Made by a program: the position numbers and the translations under genes. From NCBI RefSeq assembly GCF_000237085.1, contig NC_016627.1, positions 1,674,001 to 1,738,000 on the forward strand: a stretch of 64,000 nucleotides of DNA. The letters run 5' to 3'. Below, piece by piece: positions 1 through 8,455 of this stretch (position 1 is its first letter; each line of letters starts with the position of its first letter). The notes under the pieces are model-generated. The model was not told where the DNA came from and made no database searches. It worked only from the letters and a program-made list of their open reading frames with translations. The DNA is from Acetivibrio clariflavus DSM 19732. GTDB lineage: Bacteria; Bacillota; Clostridia; Acetivibrionales; Acetivibrionaceae.

Positions 1-489
1 GTTTTAACAAGCGGCAAGGTTGCCATACAAAGCGAAATAAAGGAAAAAATTATGAGCTGTCTTGATGAATATGATATAGGAATTCAGGTGATTGATGTAA
101 AAGTACAGGACTCCGAACCGCCTACAGATGCTGTAAAACAGGCGTTTCAGAATGTTGAAAATGCTAAGCAAAGCAAGGAGACGGCTATAAACGAAGCAAA
201 CAAGTACAAAAATTCAGAGCTTCCGAAGGCACAGGCAGAGGCCGATAAAATAATAAAAAATGCTGAATCGAAGAAAGAAACAAGGATTAATGAAGCAAAA
301 GGTCAGGTTGCAAAATTCCAAAAGATGTATGATGAATACAAGAATTATAAGGATATAACAAAAAAGAGACTGTATCTTGAAGCAATGGAGGAATTGCTTC
401 CGGGTATTACAGTCTATATTGAGAATACTTCGGGACAGATACAGAAGATTTTACCGCTCAAGCCTTTTAATGATAAGGGGGACAATTGA
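1..489 (+). CDS. hflK: HflK-like SPFH protein, C-terminal part (5' end outside window)
   Basis: The reading frame is open from base 1, so the gene begins before the window. The visible 162 residues are the end of an SPFH/band 7 domain (GIQVIDVKVQDSEPP) followed by a long charged helix rich in Ala, Glu and Lys (QAFQNVENAKQSKETAI...), as in HflK. HflK and HflC form a membrane complex that surrounds and modulates the FtsH protease. hflC starts one base after the stop codon, which supports the assignment. An internal ATG at 52 lies inside the conserved domain and is not the real start. Confidence 0.88.
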   Translation, partial: VLTSGKVAIQSEIKEKIMSCLDEYDIGIQVIDVKVQDSEPPTDAVKQAFQNVENAKQSKETAINEANKYKNSELPKAQAEADKIIKNAESKKETRINEAKGQVAKFQKMYDEYKNYKDITKKRLYLEAMEELLPGITVYIENTSGQIQKILPLKPFNDKGDN

Positions 490-490
490 T

Positions 491-1354
491 ATGAAAAAGA
501 TTGTTATTCCGGTAGTAGTATTTTTAACCCTTATATTGATTCTAACGGGTGCTTATATTGTTAAAGAAGATGAATATGCTTGTATAAAGAGATTTGGTAA
601 AGTCATAGATATAAAAGACTCAGCCGGGTTGTATTTTAAAGTACCTTTTTTAGACAGTAAATTTGAGCTTCCAAAGAAAAAAATTTTGTATGATTTACAG
701 CCGTCGAATGTTTTGACAGAAGATAAGAAAGCCATGGTTGTAGACAATTATGTAGTGTGGAAGATTAGCGATCCTTTGGAGTTTTATAAATCGGTAGGTC
801 TTGTGTCAGAAGCTGAAAAAAGAATAGATGCAGCAGTATACAATGCAGTTAAGAACACAATGGGTACATTGAAGCAGAACAGTATAATAAATGAAAAGCT
901 TTCCGCAAGAGGGGAGTTTAATGCAACGGTTAAGGAAGAAGTGGCAAATCAAATTAAACATTACGGTATTGACATTATAGATGTTAAAATAAAAAAGCTT
1001 GACTTGCCCATTGAAAATGAGGAATCGGTTTATAAGAGAATGATATCCGAAAGGGAAAAAATTGCTGAGCAGTTTATTGCCGAAGGAGAATATGAAGCAC
1101 AGAAAATTAAAAACGAAGTGGATAAGGAAGTAGCCATATTGATTTCTCAGGCTAAGGCAAAGGAACAGGAACTTTTAGGTGAGGGAGAGGCAGAATACAT
1201 GAAGATTTTGGCCGATGCCTATTCCGGTGAAAAGATGGAGTTTTATGAATTTATAAGGTCCCTTGAAGCAATGAAAACTTCCTTAAAAGGGGAAAAAACT
1301 CTTGTACTTCCGCTGGATTCACCGATTACAAAATATCTTATAAGCGATAAATAA
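491..1354 (+). CDS. hflC: HflC-like SPFH/band 7 membrane protein
   Basis: 287 residues. A single N-terminal membrane segment (residues about 4-22) is followed by the SPFH domain, opening with VKEDEYACIKRFGKV, and by a helical region rich in Glu and Ala (GEYEAQKIKNEVDKE). Partner of HflK in the FtsH-associated complex. The ATG at 491 follows the sequence AAGGGGGACAATTGAT at the end of hflK, giving a usable ribosome binding site. The same frame stays open upstream to 377, but that part overlaps hflK and carries no conserved sequence. A strong terminator follows, so hflK-hflC ends here. Confidence 0.9.
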   Translation: MKKIVIPVVVFLTLILILTGAYIVKEDEYACIKRFGKVIDIKDSAGLYFKVPFLDSKFELPKKKILYDLQPSNVLTEDKKAMVVDNYVVWKISDPLEFYKSVGLVSEAEKRIDAAVYNAVKNTMGTLKQNSIINEKLSARGEFNATVKEEVANQIKHYGIDIIDVKIKKLDLPIENEESVYKRMISEREKIAEQFIAEGEYEAQKIKNEVDKEVAILISQAKAKEQELLGEGEAEYMKILADAYSGEKMEFYEFIRSLEAMKTSLKGEKTLVLPLDSPITKYLISDK

Positions 1355-1379
1355 TCGGTTTGCTGCTTTTAGTTTTTAA

Positions 1380-1430
1380 AGAACTGCCAATAAAGTATGA
1401 ATTTCAACTTTATTGGCAGTTCTATTTTTA
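1380..1430 (+). terminator. Rho-independent terminator after hflC
   Basis: A perfect 17-bp stem (AGAACTGCCAATAAAGT, 1380-1396, with 1407-1423) closes a 10-nt loop and is followed by ATTTTTATG. It separates hflC from the germination operon. Confidence 0.85.
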
Positions 1431-1571
1431 TGAATATTTTTATGACAATGTATTCATAATATGATTATTAAAATCAATTTCCAACAGAGGTGTATAAACT
1501 GAATTTAGGCTAATAATTTACATTAAATCGGTACTTAACAAATAAATACATATTTCTAAGGAGTGGGTTTT

Positions 1572-3431
1572 TTGGCAGATATCAAAAAACTGATAAAAGA
1601 TTGGTTTACCTTTAAAGAACCTGAAAAATTTGAAAAATTTATACTTAAAGAAAAAGAAAGTGAGACAAGGGATCATAGAGAAGATAACGACTCGGATGAG
1701 AAAAAGGTTGAATCTGAAAAAGGACAATCAGAAGGCAATAGTGAGAATATAAAAAGAAATGAGAGCACCGGATCTAAAAAGAGAGGTATAAAATCGCAGT
1801 TTGCACCTATTATGCAAATTGGTGCAAAGGATAACAAGAAGGAAGAAAAGTGCGAATGTGAAGACAATGAAAAGAAAGAAAAAGAGGAAGAGCAAAAAGA
1901 TGTCAGTTCAATGACAAAAGTTAGTAAAAAACTGTCAGATAATATTGCATATCTAAAGCAAAAATATACTGTACCGGCTAGTGCTGATGTAGTTATAAGG
2001 GAGTTCCATATAACCGTAAAGGACAAGACCATTCCGGCTTGTATTATTTTTATAGACGGCCTGGTAAACACAGATGTAATGGATATGGCAATCTTGCAGC
2101 CGTTAATGCTGCTGTCTAATTTAGATATAAAAGAGGATGAATACGATGTTGAGGAAATTGTAAAGAGTCGTTTGCTTCCTCACAATCAGGTAAAGATAGT
2201 AGAAGATTTTAGTGAAATTGTTGGTGATGTAAATTTTGGAGGCTGCGGTATTTTTATAGACGGTATTGATGTAGCCTTTACAGCAGATATAAAAGGATGG
2301 AAAGGCCGTGGAATAGATCGGCCCAATACCGAAATGGTTATCCGCGGACCTCAGGAAGGGTTTAATGAATCTTTAAGGACCAATACAGGTCTTATCAGAA
2401 AAATTTTAAAGGATGCTGCATTGGTGGTTGAAAATATAGCTGTCGGCAAACGAAGCAGAACACCATGTGCCCTTATGTATATAAAAGATATTGCAAATGA
2501 CTCCCTGGTGGATGAGGTTAGAAGACGGCTTAATGGAGTAGATATAGACTACCTGATTGACTCGGGAGAGTTGGAACAACTTATTGAAGATAACTCTTTT
2601 CTGGCTGTGCCGCAAATTATGGCTACCGAAAGGCCTGACAGGGTTGCTGCCATGCTTACTGAAGGCAAGGTTGCGGTTATTGTCCAGGGAAGCCCATTTG
2701 CATTGGTAATGCCTGCAACCCATATTGACCTTTTCCATTCGTCGGAGGATTCCTATATTAGGTTTCCCTATGCCAATTTAGTTAGAATAATAAGGGTGTG
2801 TGCCGTAGCAATGTCGCTATTGCTTCCCGGGTTATTTGTTGCAATAACCAATTATCATCATGAGATGATTCCGACAGATCTTTTGTTTGCCATTGAAGCA
2901 TCCAGGGAGAGGGTACCTTTTCCTTCACTGGTAGAAATACTTATTATGGAATTTGCCTTTGAGTTTATTAGGGAAGCCGGAGTAAGAATACCGGGACCGC
3001 TTGGGCCTACTCTGGGTATAATCGGAGGTTTAATACTTGGTCAGGCGGCTGTTGCAGCAAATATTGTAAGTCCCATTCTGATTATTATAGTGGCTGTTAC
3101 AGGTATAGGCTCTTTTGCAATTCCCAATTTCAGTTTGGGGTATGCGTACAGAGTATTAAGGTTTGCATATATTTTCCTCGGTGCAACTGCAGGTTTTTTT
3201 GGAATAACGGCAGGACTTTATTTACAGGGGATATGGCTGGCTGCAGCCAAATCATTCGGTGTTCCGTTTTTATCTCCTTTAGGTCCTGTAACAAAAGGAG
3301 CTATGTCGGACCAGATTTTTAGGGCACCTATATGGAAACAGGAAAAACGTGCAGATTATCTTAATGTGAAGAAAAATAGAAAACAACCTGAAATCAGCAT
3401 AAAGTGGATGAAAAATGACGAAAAGAAGTAA
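1572..3431 (+). CDS. gerKA: Spore germination receptor subunit A (GerA/GerKA family)
   Basis: 619 residues from the TTG at 1572. The ribosome binding site TAAGGAG (1557-1563) overlaps an in-frame GTG at 1563, so the TTG 8 bases further on is the better start. A hydrophilic, Lys/Glu-rich N-terminal stretch (to about residue 120) precedes the conserved GerA cytoplasmic domain (FGGCGIFIDGIDVAF, GPQEGFNESLRTN). Several membrane helices follow in the C-terminal third (EIPFPSLVEILIMEFAFE-like core, GPLGPTLGIIGGLILGQAA). In the family this subunit sits in the spore inner membrane with B and C and senses nutrient germinants. First gene of gerA-B-C. The gerKA symbol is by family, not by proven orthology. 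Confidence 0.9.
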   Translation: MADIKKLIKDWFTFKEPEKFEKFILKEKESETRDHREDNDSDEKKVESEKGQSEGNSENIKRNESTGSKKRGIKSQFAPIMQIGAKDNKKEEKCECEDNEKKEKEEEQKDVSSMTKVSKKLSDNIAYLKQKYTVPASADVVIREFHITVKDKTIPACIIFIDGLVNTDVMDMAILQPLMLLSNLDIKEDEYDVEEIVKSRLLPHNQVKIVEDFSEIVGDVNFGGCGIFIDGIDVAFTADIKGWKGRGIDRPNTEMVIRGPQEGFNESLRTNTGLIRKILKDAALVVENIAVGKRSRTPCALMYIKDIANDSLVDEVRRRLNGVDIDYLIDSGELEQLIEDNSFLAVPQIMATERPDRVAAMLTEGKVAVIVQGSPFALVMPATHIDLFHSSEDSYIRFPYANLVRIIRVCAVAMSLLLPGLFVAITNYHHEMIPTDLLFAIEASRERVPFPSLVEILIMEFAFEFIREAGVRIPGPLGPTLGIIGGLILGQAAVAANIVSPILIIIVAVTGIGSFAIPNFSLGYAYRVLRFAYIFLGATAGFFGITAGLYLQGIWLAAAKSFGVPFLSPLGPVTKGAMSDQIFRAPIWKQEKRADYLNVKKNRKQPEISIKWMKNDEKK

Positions 3432-3498
3432 TATAAATAGTTGTATTAGAAAAATAAAATTTGCTTATAGTAAAAATTATGGAGGGGAGGTTTTTCAA

Positions 3499-4608
3499 TT
3501 GAATGATATCCGTTTCGGTAACGTTGAAGCAACTTTTATGATTGTAAATGCTATGAGTATGCAGCTATTTTTGGGACTGCCGCGCAGAATGACTGAAGCT
3601 GGCGGCCCGGCAGGCTGGATGATACCTTTATATACATTAATAATTAGCTTACTTATCTTCTTCTTCATTTCAAAATTGTATTCAAAATTCGAAGGCAAGG
3701 ATTTAATTGATATTGCCCAGGTTGCAGGGGGAAGCATTGGACGTTTGGTAATCGGAATAATTTTTATATTAAACTACATTTTTATATTATCTGTTTTGTT
3801 AAGAATATTTGGGGAGGATATAAAAATATTTGCTTTAAATCAGTCTCCTTTAAGCTTTGTAATTATGTTCTTTATTATAGTAATGATTATAGCTTCCTAT
3901 GTGGGTATTGAGAGCATTGTGAGAATTAATGTAATTATTCTGCCAATTACGGCTGTGGCTCTTCTTATTGTCTTTTTAGGTAATATCCATTTCATGGATG
4001 CTACAAATCTATTACCTATATTTGGAACTGGGATAGATAAAATTTTTGTTAAAGAAATATCCAGAATATCAATTTATTCAGCTCTTAGTTCAATATTTTT
4101 TATTACCCCTTTTGTAGGAAATAAAAAAGACTTTAAAAAAATCGGATACAACAGTCTAATAATTACCGGTATTTTATTGACTTTAGGAACCTTGCTTTAC
4201 ATACTGGTAGTGCCTTATCCGACATCTACCGAGTATTTTATTCCATATTTGCATTTGGCTAGATATGTAGCTTTCGGGAGATTCTTTCAAAGAATTGAAT
4301 CTATATTCATTCTTATGTGGACTTTAGCTGCATTTTCTTACTTAAGTGCAGGTTTGTATTTATTGTTGTATGTAATTAAAAAGACATTCAAATTGGAATA
4401 TTACCAACCTTTAGCTATTCCTGTTGCAGTAATCTTGTTTACTATATGTTTTTGGCCGGAAAGTTTAATGTCTTCGGTTAGAATAGAAGGGGAAATTGTA
4501 AGGCGGTTTGCCTGGATTGTCACTTTTGTTGTTCCGATTGCAGTATTGATAATTGCAAATCTGGTTATAAGAAAAAAAGGTGGTGATAAGTGTGGCGGTA
4601 AAGTATAG
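3499..4608 (+). CDS. gerKB: Spore germination receptor subunit B (GerB, spore permease)
   Basis: 369 residues, almost entirely hydrophobic with about ten predicted membrane helices. It belongs to the spore-permease branch of the APC transporter superfamily and is the likely germinant-binding membrane subunit. The frame is open from an ATG at 3415 that overlaps gerA, but GGAGGGGAGG (3481-3490) sits just before the TTG at 3499, and the conserved family start (NDIRFGNVEATFMIVNAMSM) begins there, so TTG 3499 is preferred. The gerC start overlaps its last 17 bases, which suggests translational coupling. Confidence 0.9.
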   Translation: MNDIRFGNVEATFMIVNAMSMQLFLGLPRRMTEAGGPAGWMIPLYTLIISLLIFFFISKLYSKFEGKDLIDIAQVAGGSIGRLVIGIIFILNYIFILSVLLRIFGEDIKIFALNQSPLSFVIMFFIIVMIIASYVGIESIVRINVIILPITAVALLIVFLGNIHFMDATNLLPIFGTGIDKIFVKEISRISIYSALSSIFFITPFVGNKKDFKKIGYNSLIITGILLTLGTLLYILVVPYPTSTEYFIPYLHLARYVAFGRFFQRIESIFILMWTLAAFSYLSAGLYLLLYVIKKTFKLEYYQPLAIPVAVILFTICFWPESLMSSVRIEGEIVRRFAWIVTFVVPIAVLIIANLVIRKKGGDKCGGKV

Positions 4609-5881
4609 AATTTTTGCTTTTATTCTTATTGTCATCTTGCAATGCATCATATTGACCGGATGTTTTGACAAAAGGGAGCCCGACGATATGGCTTACCCTA
4701 TAGCATTGGGATTTGATAAAGGCAGTACTAATGAATTGAGGATGACTATGCAAATAGCAGTTCCTACAAATATAGCCGGTGGAGAGTCGGGAGGAGGGGG
4801 AGATGGAGAAAGCAGCTCGACGGTTATTGCTGTTGAAACACCTAGCATATATTCGGGTTTAAATATGCTTAATTCTTTTATAAGCAAACAGATTAACCTT
4901 TCCCATATAAAAGTTATTGTTTTTTCTCAAGAAATTGCACAAGAAGGTATTTCTAAGTATTTACATGCAATGATAAGAAACAGGGAATTTCGTCCAAATG
5001 TAAGTATCATTGTGTCAAGGTGTTCTGCGGAAGAATTCATCGATGCAGTCAAACCGAAGCTTGAGACCAATCCGGCAAAGTATTATGAGTTATTACTTGA
5101 TGCTTATCGGTATACAGGATTTACTACTGACACGCAGCTTATAGATTTTTATAATAAATCGGAAAGATCATCTATTCAGCCGGTAGCGGTTCTTGCTGAT
5201 GTAAGTAAATATAAATCATCGGATGAGTTTGACTTAAGTAGCTCAACTTACAAAGAGAAAGGCAGGAGCTTTCCTCTGGAAGGGGATTTTAAAGCAGGGG
5301 ATTTGCCAAAGTTGGGTGGTCTTAATATTGAGATAATGGGACTGGCAATATTTGACGGCGGAAAAATGGTCGGAGAATTGGATGGTGAAGAAACTTCGTA
5401 TAATCTTATGGTGGAAGGTAAATTTAACTCAATGTATTTCACAATGCCGGATCCTATAAAGAAAGATGATCTTGTTGTTCTGCAGCTAAGGCGTAGCAGA
5501 CTAACCGAAAAGAAAGTTGAAATGATTGGTGATAAGCCGAAACTCATTGTGAAAGTACATCTTGAAGGAGATATTTTATCGGTACAAAGCGGAATAAATT
5601 ATGAAAGTGGTGAAAATGTAAAGTTGCTTCAAAGTGCTACAGAGGCTTATATAAAAGATGGAATAATCAAATATCTGGATAAAAGTACTAAAGTGTTTAA
5701 AACAGATACCAATGGTTTTGGCAATAAAGTTAAAGGAAAGTTTCTTACTTGGCAAGAATGGCAGGAATTTGACTGGCTTTCCAAATATAAAGAAGCAACC
5801 TATGATGTAGAAGTAGATGTAGCAATAAGAAGGCCGGGACTTATTGTAAGAACAGTTACTGAAGTAAGAAGCAATAAATAA
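4592..5881 (+). CDS. gerKC: Spore germination receptor subunit C, lipoprotein (Ger(x)C)
   Basis: 429 residues. A hydrophobic signal sequence ends in a lipobox (ILTGC) followed by FDKREPDDM; the acidic motif after the lipidated Cys is typical of the GerC family. Membrane-anchored subunit of the germinant receptor. GTG at 4592 is chosen because AGGTGG (4578-4583) is 8 bases upstream; two in-frame GTG codons at 4580 and 4583 lie on top of that site. A Gly/Ser-rich stretch near residue 65 (GGESGGGGDGESS) is a flexible insert. It overlaps gerB and is followed 24 bases later by a small membrane protein gene. Confidence 0.9.
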   Translation: MAVKYRIFAFILIVILQCIILTGCFDKREPDDMAYPIALGFDKGSTNELRMTMQIAVPTNIAGGESGGGGDGESSSTVIAVETPSIYSGLNMLNSFISKQINLSHIKVIVFSQEIAQEGISKYLHAMIRNREFRPNVSIIVSRCSAEEFIDAVKPKLETNPAKYYELLLDAYRYTGFTTDTQLIDFYNKSERSSIQPVAVLADVSKYKSSDEFDLSSSTYKEKGRSFPLEGDFKAGDLPKLGGLNIEIMGLAIFDGGKMVGELDGEETSYNLMVEGKFNSMYFTMPDPIKKDDLVVLQLRRSRLTEKKVEMIGDKPKLIVKVHLEGDILSVQSGINYESGENVKLLQSATEAYIKDGIIKYLDKSTKVFKTDTNGFGNKVKGKFLTWQEWQEFDWLSKYKEATYDVEVDVAIRRPGLIVRTVTEVRSNK

Positions 5882-5905
5882 TATTTAGGGAAAGAAGGGT
5901 TGATA

Positions 5906-6085
5906 ATGAAACCTTTTTACTTAATTGTATTGATTATATTTCTTTTGTGGATTTTCATAAAAACATTGAGTTATGGCAAATGGACTTGGGATAGAAAAAA
6001 CAGGACAGGTGCCATAGCAATAGTTATTATTGCAATAGTAGAGTTAGTCTTGCCCCTTTACAGTATTTTTTTCATCCTAAAATAG
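5906..6085 (+). CDS. Small two-helix membrane protein, possible germinant receptor D subunit
   Basis: 59 residues from ATG 5906, with AAAGAAGGG 7 bases upstream (a TTG at 5900 is less well spaced). It has two hydrophobic helices (residues about 3-19 and 38-57) separated by a basic loop (SYGKWTWDRKNRTG). It lies 24 bases after gerC on the same strand with no terminator between, so it is probably in the operon. Small two-helix proteins next to ger operons are known in Bacillus as D subunits that modulate the receptor. The link here rests on position and topology, not on recognisable sequence identity. Confidence 0.7.
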   Translation: MKPFYLIVLIIFLLWIFIKTLSYGKWTWDRKNRTGAIAIVIIAIVELVLPLYSIFFILK

Positions 6086-6215
6086 ATTAATTGCACGAAG
6101 TATAATACTGAATCATATTAGAGAAATTGAATTCTTAATGGATCAATATTCATGATGACAGTGTTGACTTGATTTATGCAGATATAAAAATTTTATCGGT
6201 AAAGAGGTTCAGATA

Positions 6216-7133
6216 ATGGCAACCATAGGAATACCAAAAGGTATGTTTTTTTTTGAATATAGTTCAATATGGGAAGAATTCTTTAAAATTCTGGGTTTTG
6301 AGGTAATTTTGTCTCAAGACACCAACAGGAAAATAATGGATGATGGCATAAAATGCTGCAGCAATGAGACTTGTCTTCCTGTGAAAGTTTTTCATGGGCA
6401 TGTGATGAGCCTTAAAGATAAAGTTGATTATGTTTTCATACCCAGGTATCAAAGTACCGGAAAAAATGAATATACATGCCCTAAATTGTGCGGTCTTCCG
6501 GATATGATAGCGGTAAATTTGGGTGATCAAATTAAAATTTTAGAGATAAAAATAAACATGAACTCTTGTCGCGATGAGACAAAAGAAAGCCTTGTTAAAT
6601 TAGCGCAAACTTTAAAAATAGATTCAGAGAAGGTGTTGAAAGCATTTAATGCGACCTGGGAAAGACATACACAGTTAATGGCTAAAAAAAATAAAGCAAA
6701 CGTAAAAAAGGAAGTTAATAATAAAAACGTAATTATATTGCTTGGGCATCCCTATATGATCTATGACAATTTCATAAGTATGCGACTTATTGAAAAACTT
6801 GAAAGAAAAAACATTGAAGTTTTTACACCTTGGGATATCGATTATGAGACAAAACGGCGAAATGCTCATCCATACCAGGGAAAAACTTTTTGGGATATAG
6901 GATTTGAGCTTTTGGGAAGCGCTTTTACCTGCGCAAAGGATGAAAGAGTAAAGGGAATTGTATATCTTACACCGTTTGCGTGCGGATTGGATGCTTTTAT
7001 AATGGAGTTTATTGAACTTGATATTAAATCCAAAAATCAAGGACTTCCCATACTTAAACTTACTGTTGACGAACACACCGGAGAAGCTGGTTTTGATACA
7101 AGACTTGAAGCATTTATAGATATGATAGGGTGA
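6216..7133 (+). CDS. DUF2229 / CoA-dehydratase activase-related protein
   Basis: 305 residues. It begins with the family signature ATIGIPKGMFFFEY and carries Cys-rich segments (KCCSNETCLPVKVFHG, YTCPKLCGLPDM) that could bind an iron-sulfur cluster, as in activator and D-component proteins of 2-hydroxyacyl-CoA dehydratases. The C-terminal VDEHTGEAGFDTRLEAF motif recurs in the next gene. No BadF/BadG-type ATPase domain is fused to it. The next gene starts 8 bases after its stop. The substrate is unknown; in many clostridia this pair is annotated only as CoA activase-like. Confidence 0.8.
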   Translation: MATIGIPKGMFFFEYSSIWEEFFKILGFEVILSQDTNRKIMDDGIKCCSNETCLPVKVFHGHVMSLKDKVDYVFIPRYQSTGKNEYTCPKLCGLPDMIAVNLGDQIKILEIKINMNSCRDETKESLVKLAQTLKIDSEKVLKAFNATWERHTQLMAKKNKANVKKEVNNKNVIILLGHPYMIYDNFISMRLIEKLERKNIEVFTPWDIDYETKRRNAHPYQGKTFWDIGFELLGSAFTCAKDERVKGIVYLTPFACGLDAFIMEFIELDIKSKNQGLPILKLTVDEHTGEAGFDTRLEAFIDMIG

Positions 7134-7140
7134 TGAGTAT

Positions 7141-8262
7141 ATGAAGATAACCTTTCCCCATATGGGAAACATGTATGTGCCTATAAAGGTGCTGTTGGAT
7201 ACTGTTGGAATAGAGTATGTCGTACCTCCTTTAAATGCAAAAGAAACAATGGAACTGGGGGTGGCAAATTCACCTGAGTTTGCCTGTTTACCTTTTAAAA
7301 CAATATTGGGGGACCTTATTTACGGAATCAGAAATGGAGCAGATTTTATACTCTTTGGAGGCGGAAAGGGGCAGTGCAGATTTGGGTACTATGGAGACCT
7401 TCTTTCTAAAATTGTTGAAAATTTGAATTACGATGTAAAATTTGTGTGCCTTGATACTACCAATATGACAGTAAAAGGTATTCTGGAGAAAATTAGTCCT
7501 TTGACAGAAGGGAAAAGTGCTTTTGATATAATAAAGGGGATATTGTATGCAACCAAAACGGTTTTTTTGGTGGACAACCTTAACCGATTGGCAGGATATA
7601 CGAGATGCCGTGAGGTTAACAAAGGAGATACCGACAGAATTATTTCCGAATTTCAAAAAAAAGTTCAAAAAGCGCATGGCTACAGAAATATAATCCATGT
7701 AATAAAGTCTGCAAGGAAACAGCTTAGTGAAATACCTGTTGACCGGAAAAAGAAAACACTAAAGGTTGCAATTGTTGGAGAAATTTATGCTGCATCCCAT
7801 CCCGGAATAAATTTTGAGATTGAGAAAAAGTTAGGGAATATGGGGGTAGAGGTACATAATTTTTTAGGTATAAGCAAGTGGATACTGAATCATTTTATAA
7901 TAAATAATCTGCCCGTCAAAATAAAAGACAAATTGCTTGCTGCAGGTCGGGAATTTATTAATACTGACGATATTGGAGGACATGGAATTCAAACAATAGG
8001 GGCTTCTGTAATATCTGCGAAAAGGAAATATGACGGTGTTATCCAGATTTATCCTTTTACTTGTATGCCCGAAATAATTGCACAAAATGTCCTTATCGAG
8101 GTACAAAGGAAATATAAAATTCCGGTTATGACTTTGATTGTTGATGAAATGACCGGAGAGGAAGGATATAAAACCAGGCTCGAAGCTTTTGTCGACATGC
8201 TGGAAATGAGAAGGAGAAAAACAGTTTTATTTGCAAAATCAGCTTATGATATAAATTACTGA
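7141..8262 (+). CDS. DUF2229-like CoA-dehydratase activase-related protein, second of a pair
   Basis: 373 residues. It shares the two-lobed plan and the closing motif VDEMTGEEGYKTRLEAF with the upstream gene, which marks the two as related partners. Other conserved blocks are NSPEFACLPFKTILGD, GGGKGQCRFGYYG and IYPFTCMPEIIAQNV, each with a Cys suited to metal-cluster binding. Start ATG 7141 follows a GGGTGATGAG ribosome binding region. The two proteins probably act as a heteromer; the reaction cannot be told from sequence. No dehydratase alpha/beta genes lie in the window. Confidence 0.8.
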   Translation: MKITFPHMGNMYVPIKVLLDTVGIEYVVPPLNAKETMELGVANSPEFACLPFKTILGDLIYGIRNGADFILFGGGKGQCRFGYYGDLLSKIVENLNYDVKFVCLDTTNMTVKGILEKISPLTEGKSAFDIIKGILYATKTVFLVDNLNRLAGYTRCREVNKGDTDRIISEFQKKVQKAHGYRNIIHVIKSARKQLSEIPVDRKKKTLKVAIVGEIYAASHPGINFEIEKKLGNMGVEVHNFLGISKWILNHFIINNLPVKIKDKLLAAGREFINTDDIGGHGIQTIGASVISAKRKYDGVIQIYPFTCMPEIIAQNVLIEVQRKYKIPVMTLIVDEMTGEEGYKTRLEAFVDMLEMRRRKTVLFAKSAYDINY

Positions 8263-8298
8263 TTCTATTGAAAGCATAAAAATAATTTTAAATTATTA

Positions 8299-8328
8299 TT
8301 GTAAAAATTAAAATTATTCCTGTATAAT
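8299..8328 (+). promoter_or_regulatory. Predicted sigma-A-type promoter for the histidine kinase gene
   Basis: TTGTAA (8299-8304), an 18-base spacer and TATAAT (8323-8328). It lies 127 bases upstream of the kinase start. Confidence 0.5.
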
Positions 8329-8455
8329 GGTTTTAACGCTCCAATTGAAATGAATTAATCTGTTTTGTGATGATTATTATCAAAAAATATATAAGTAGAC
8401 AATTTGGGCTTTAATTTTATTACCTTTATAATTTCAATGAAATAGGGGGGATCAA

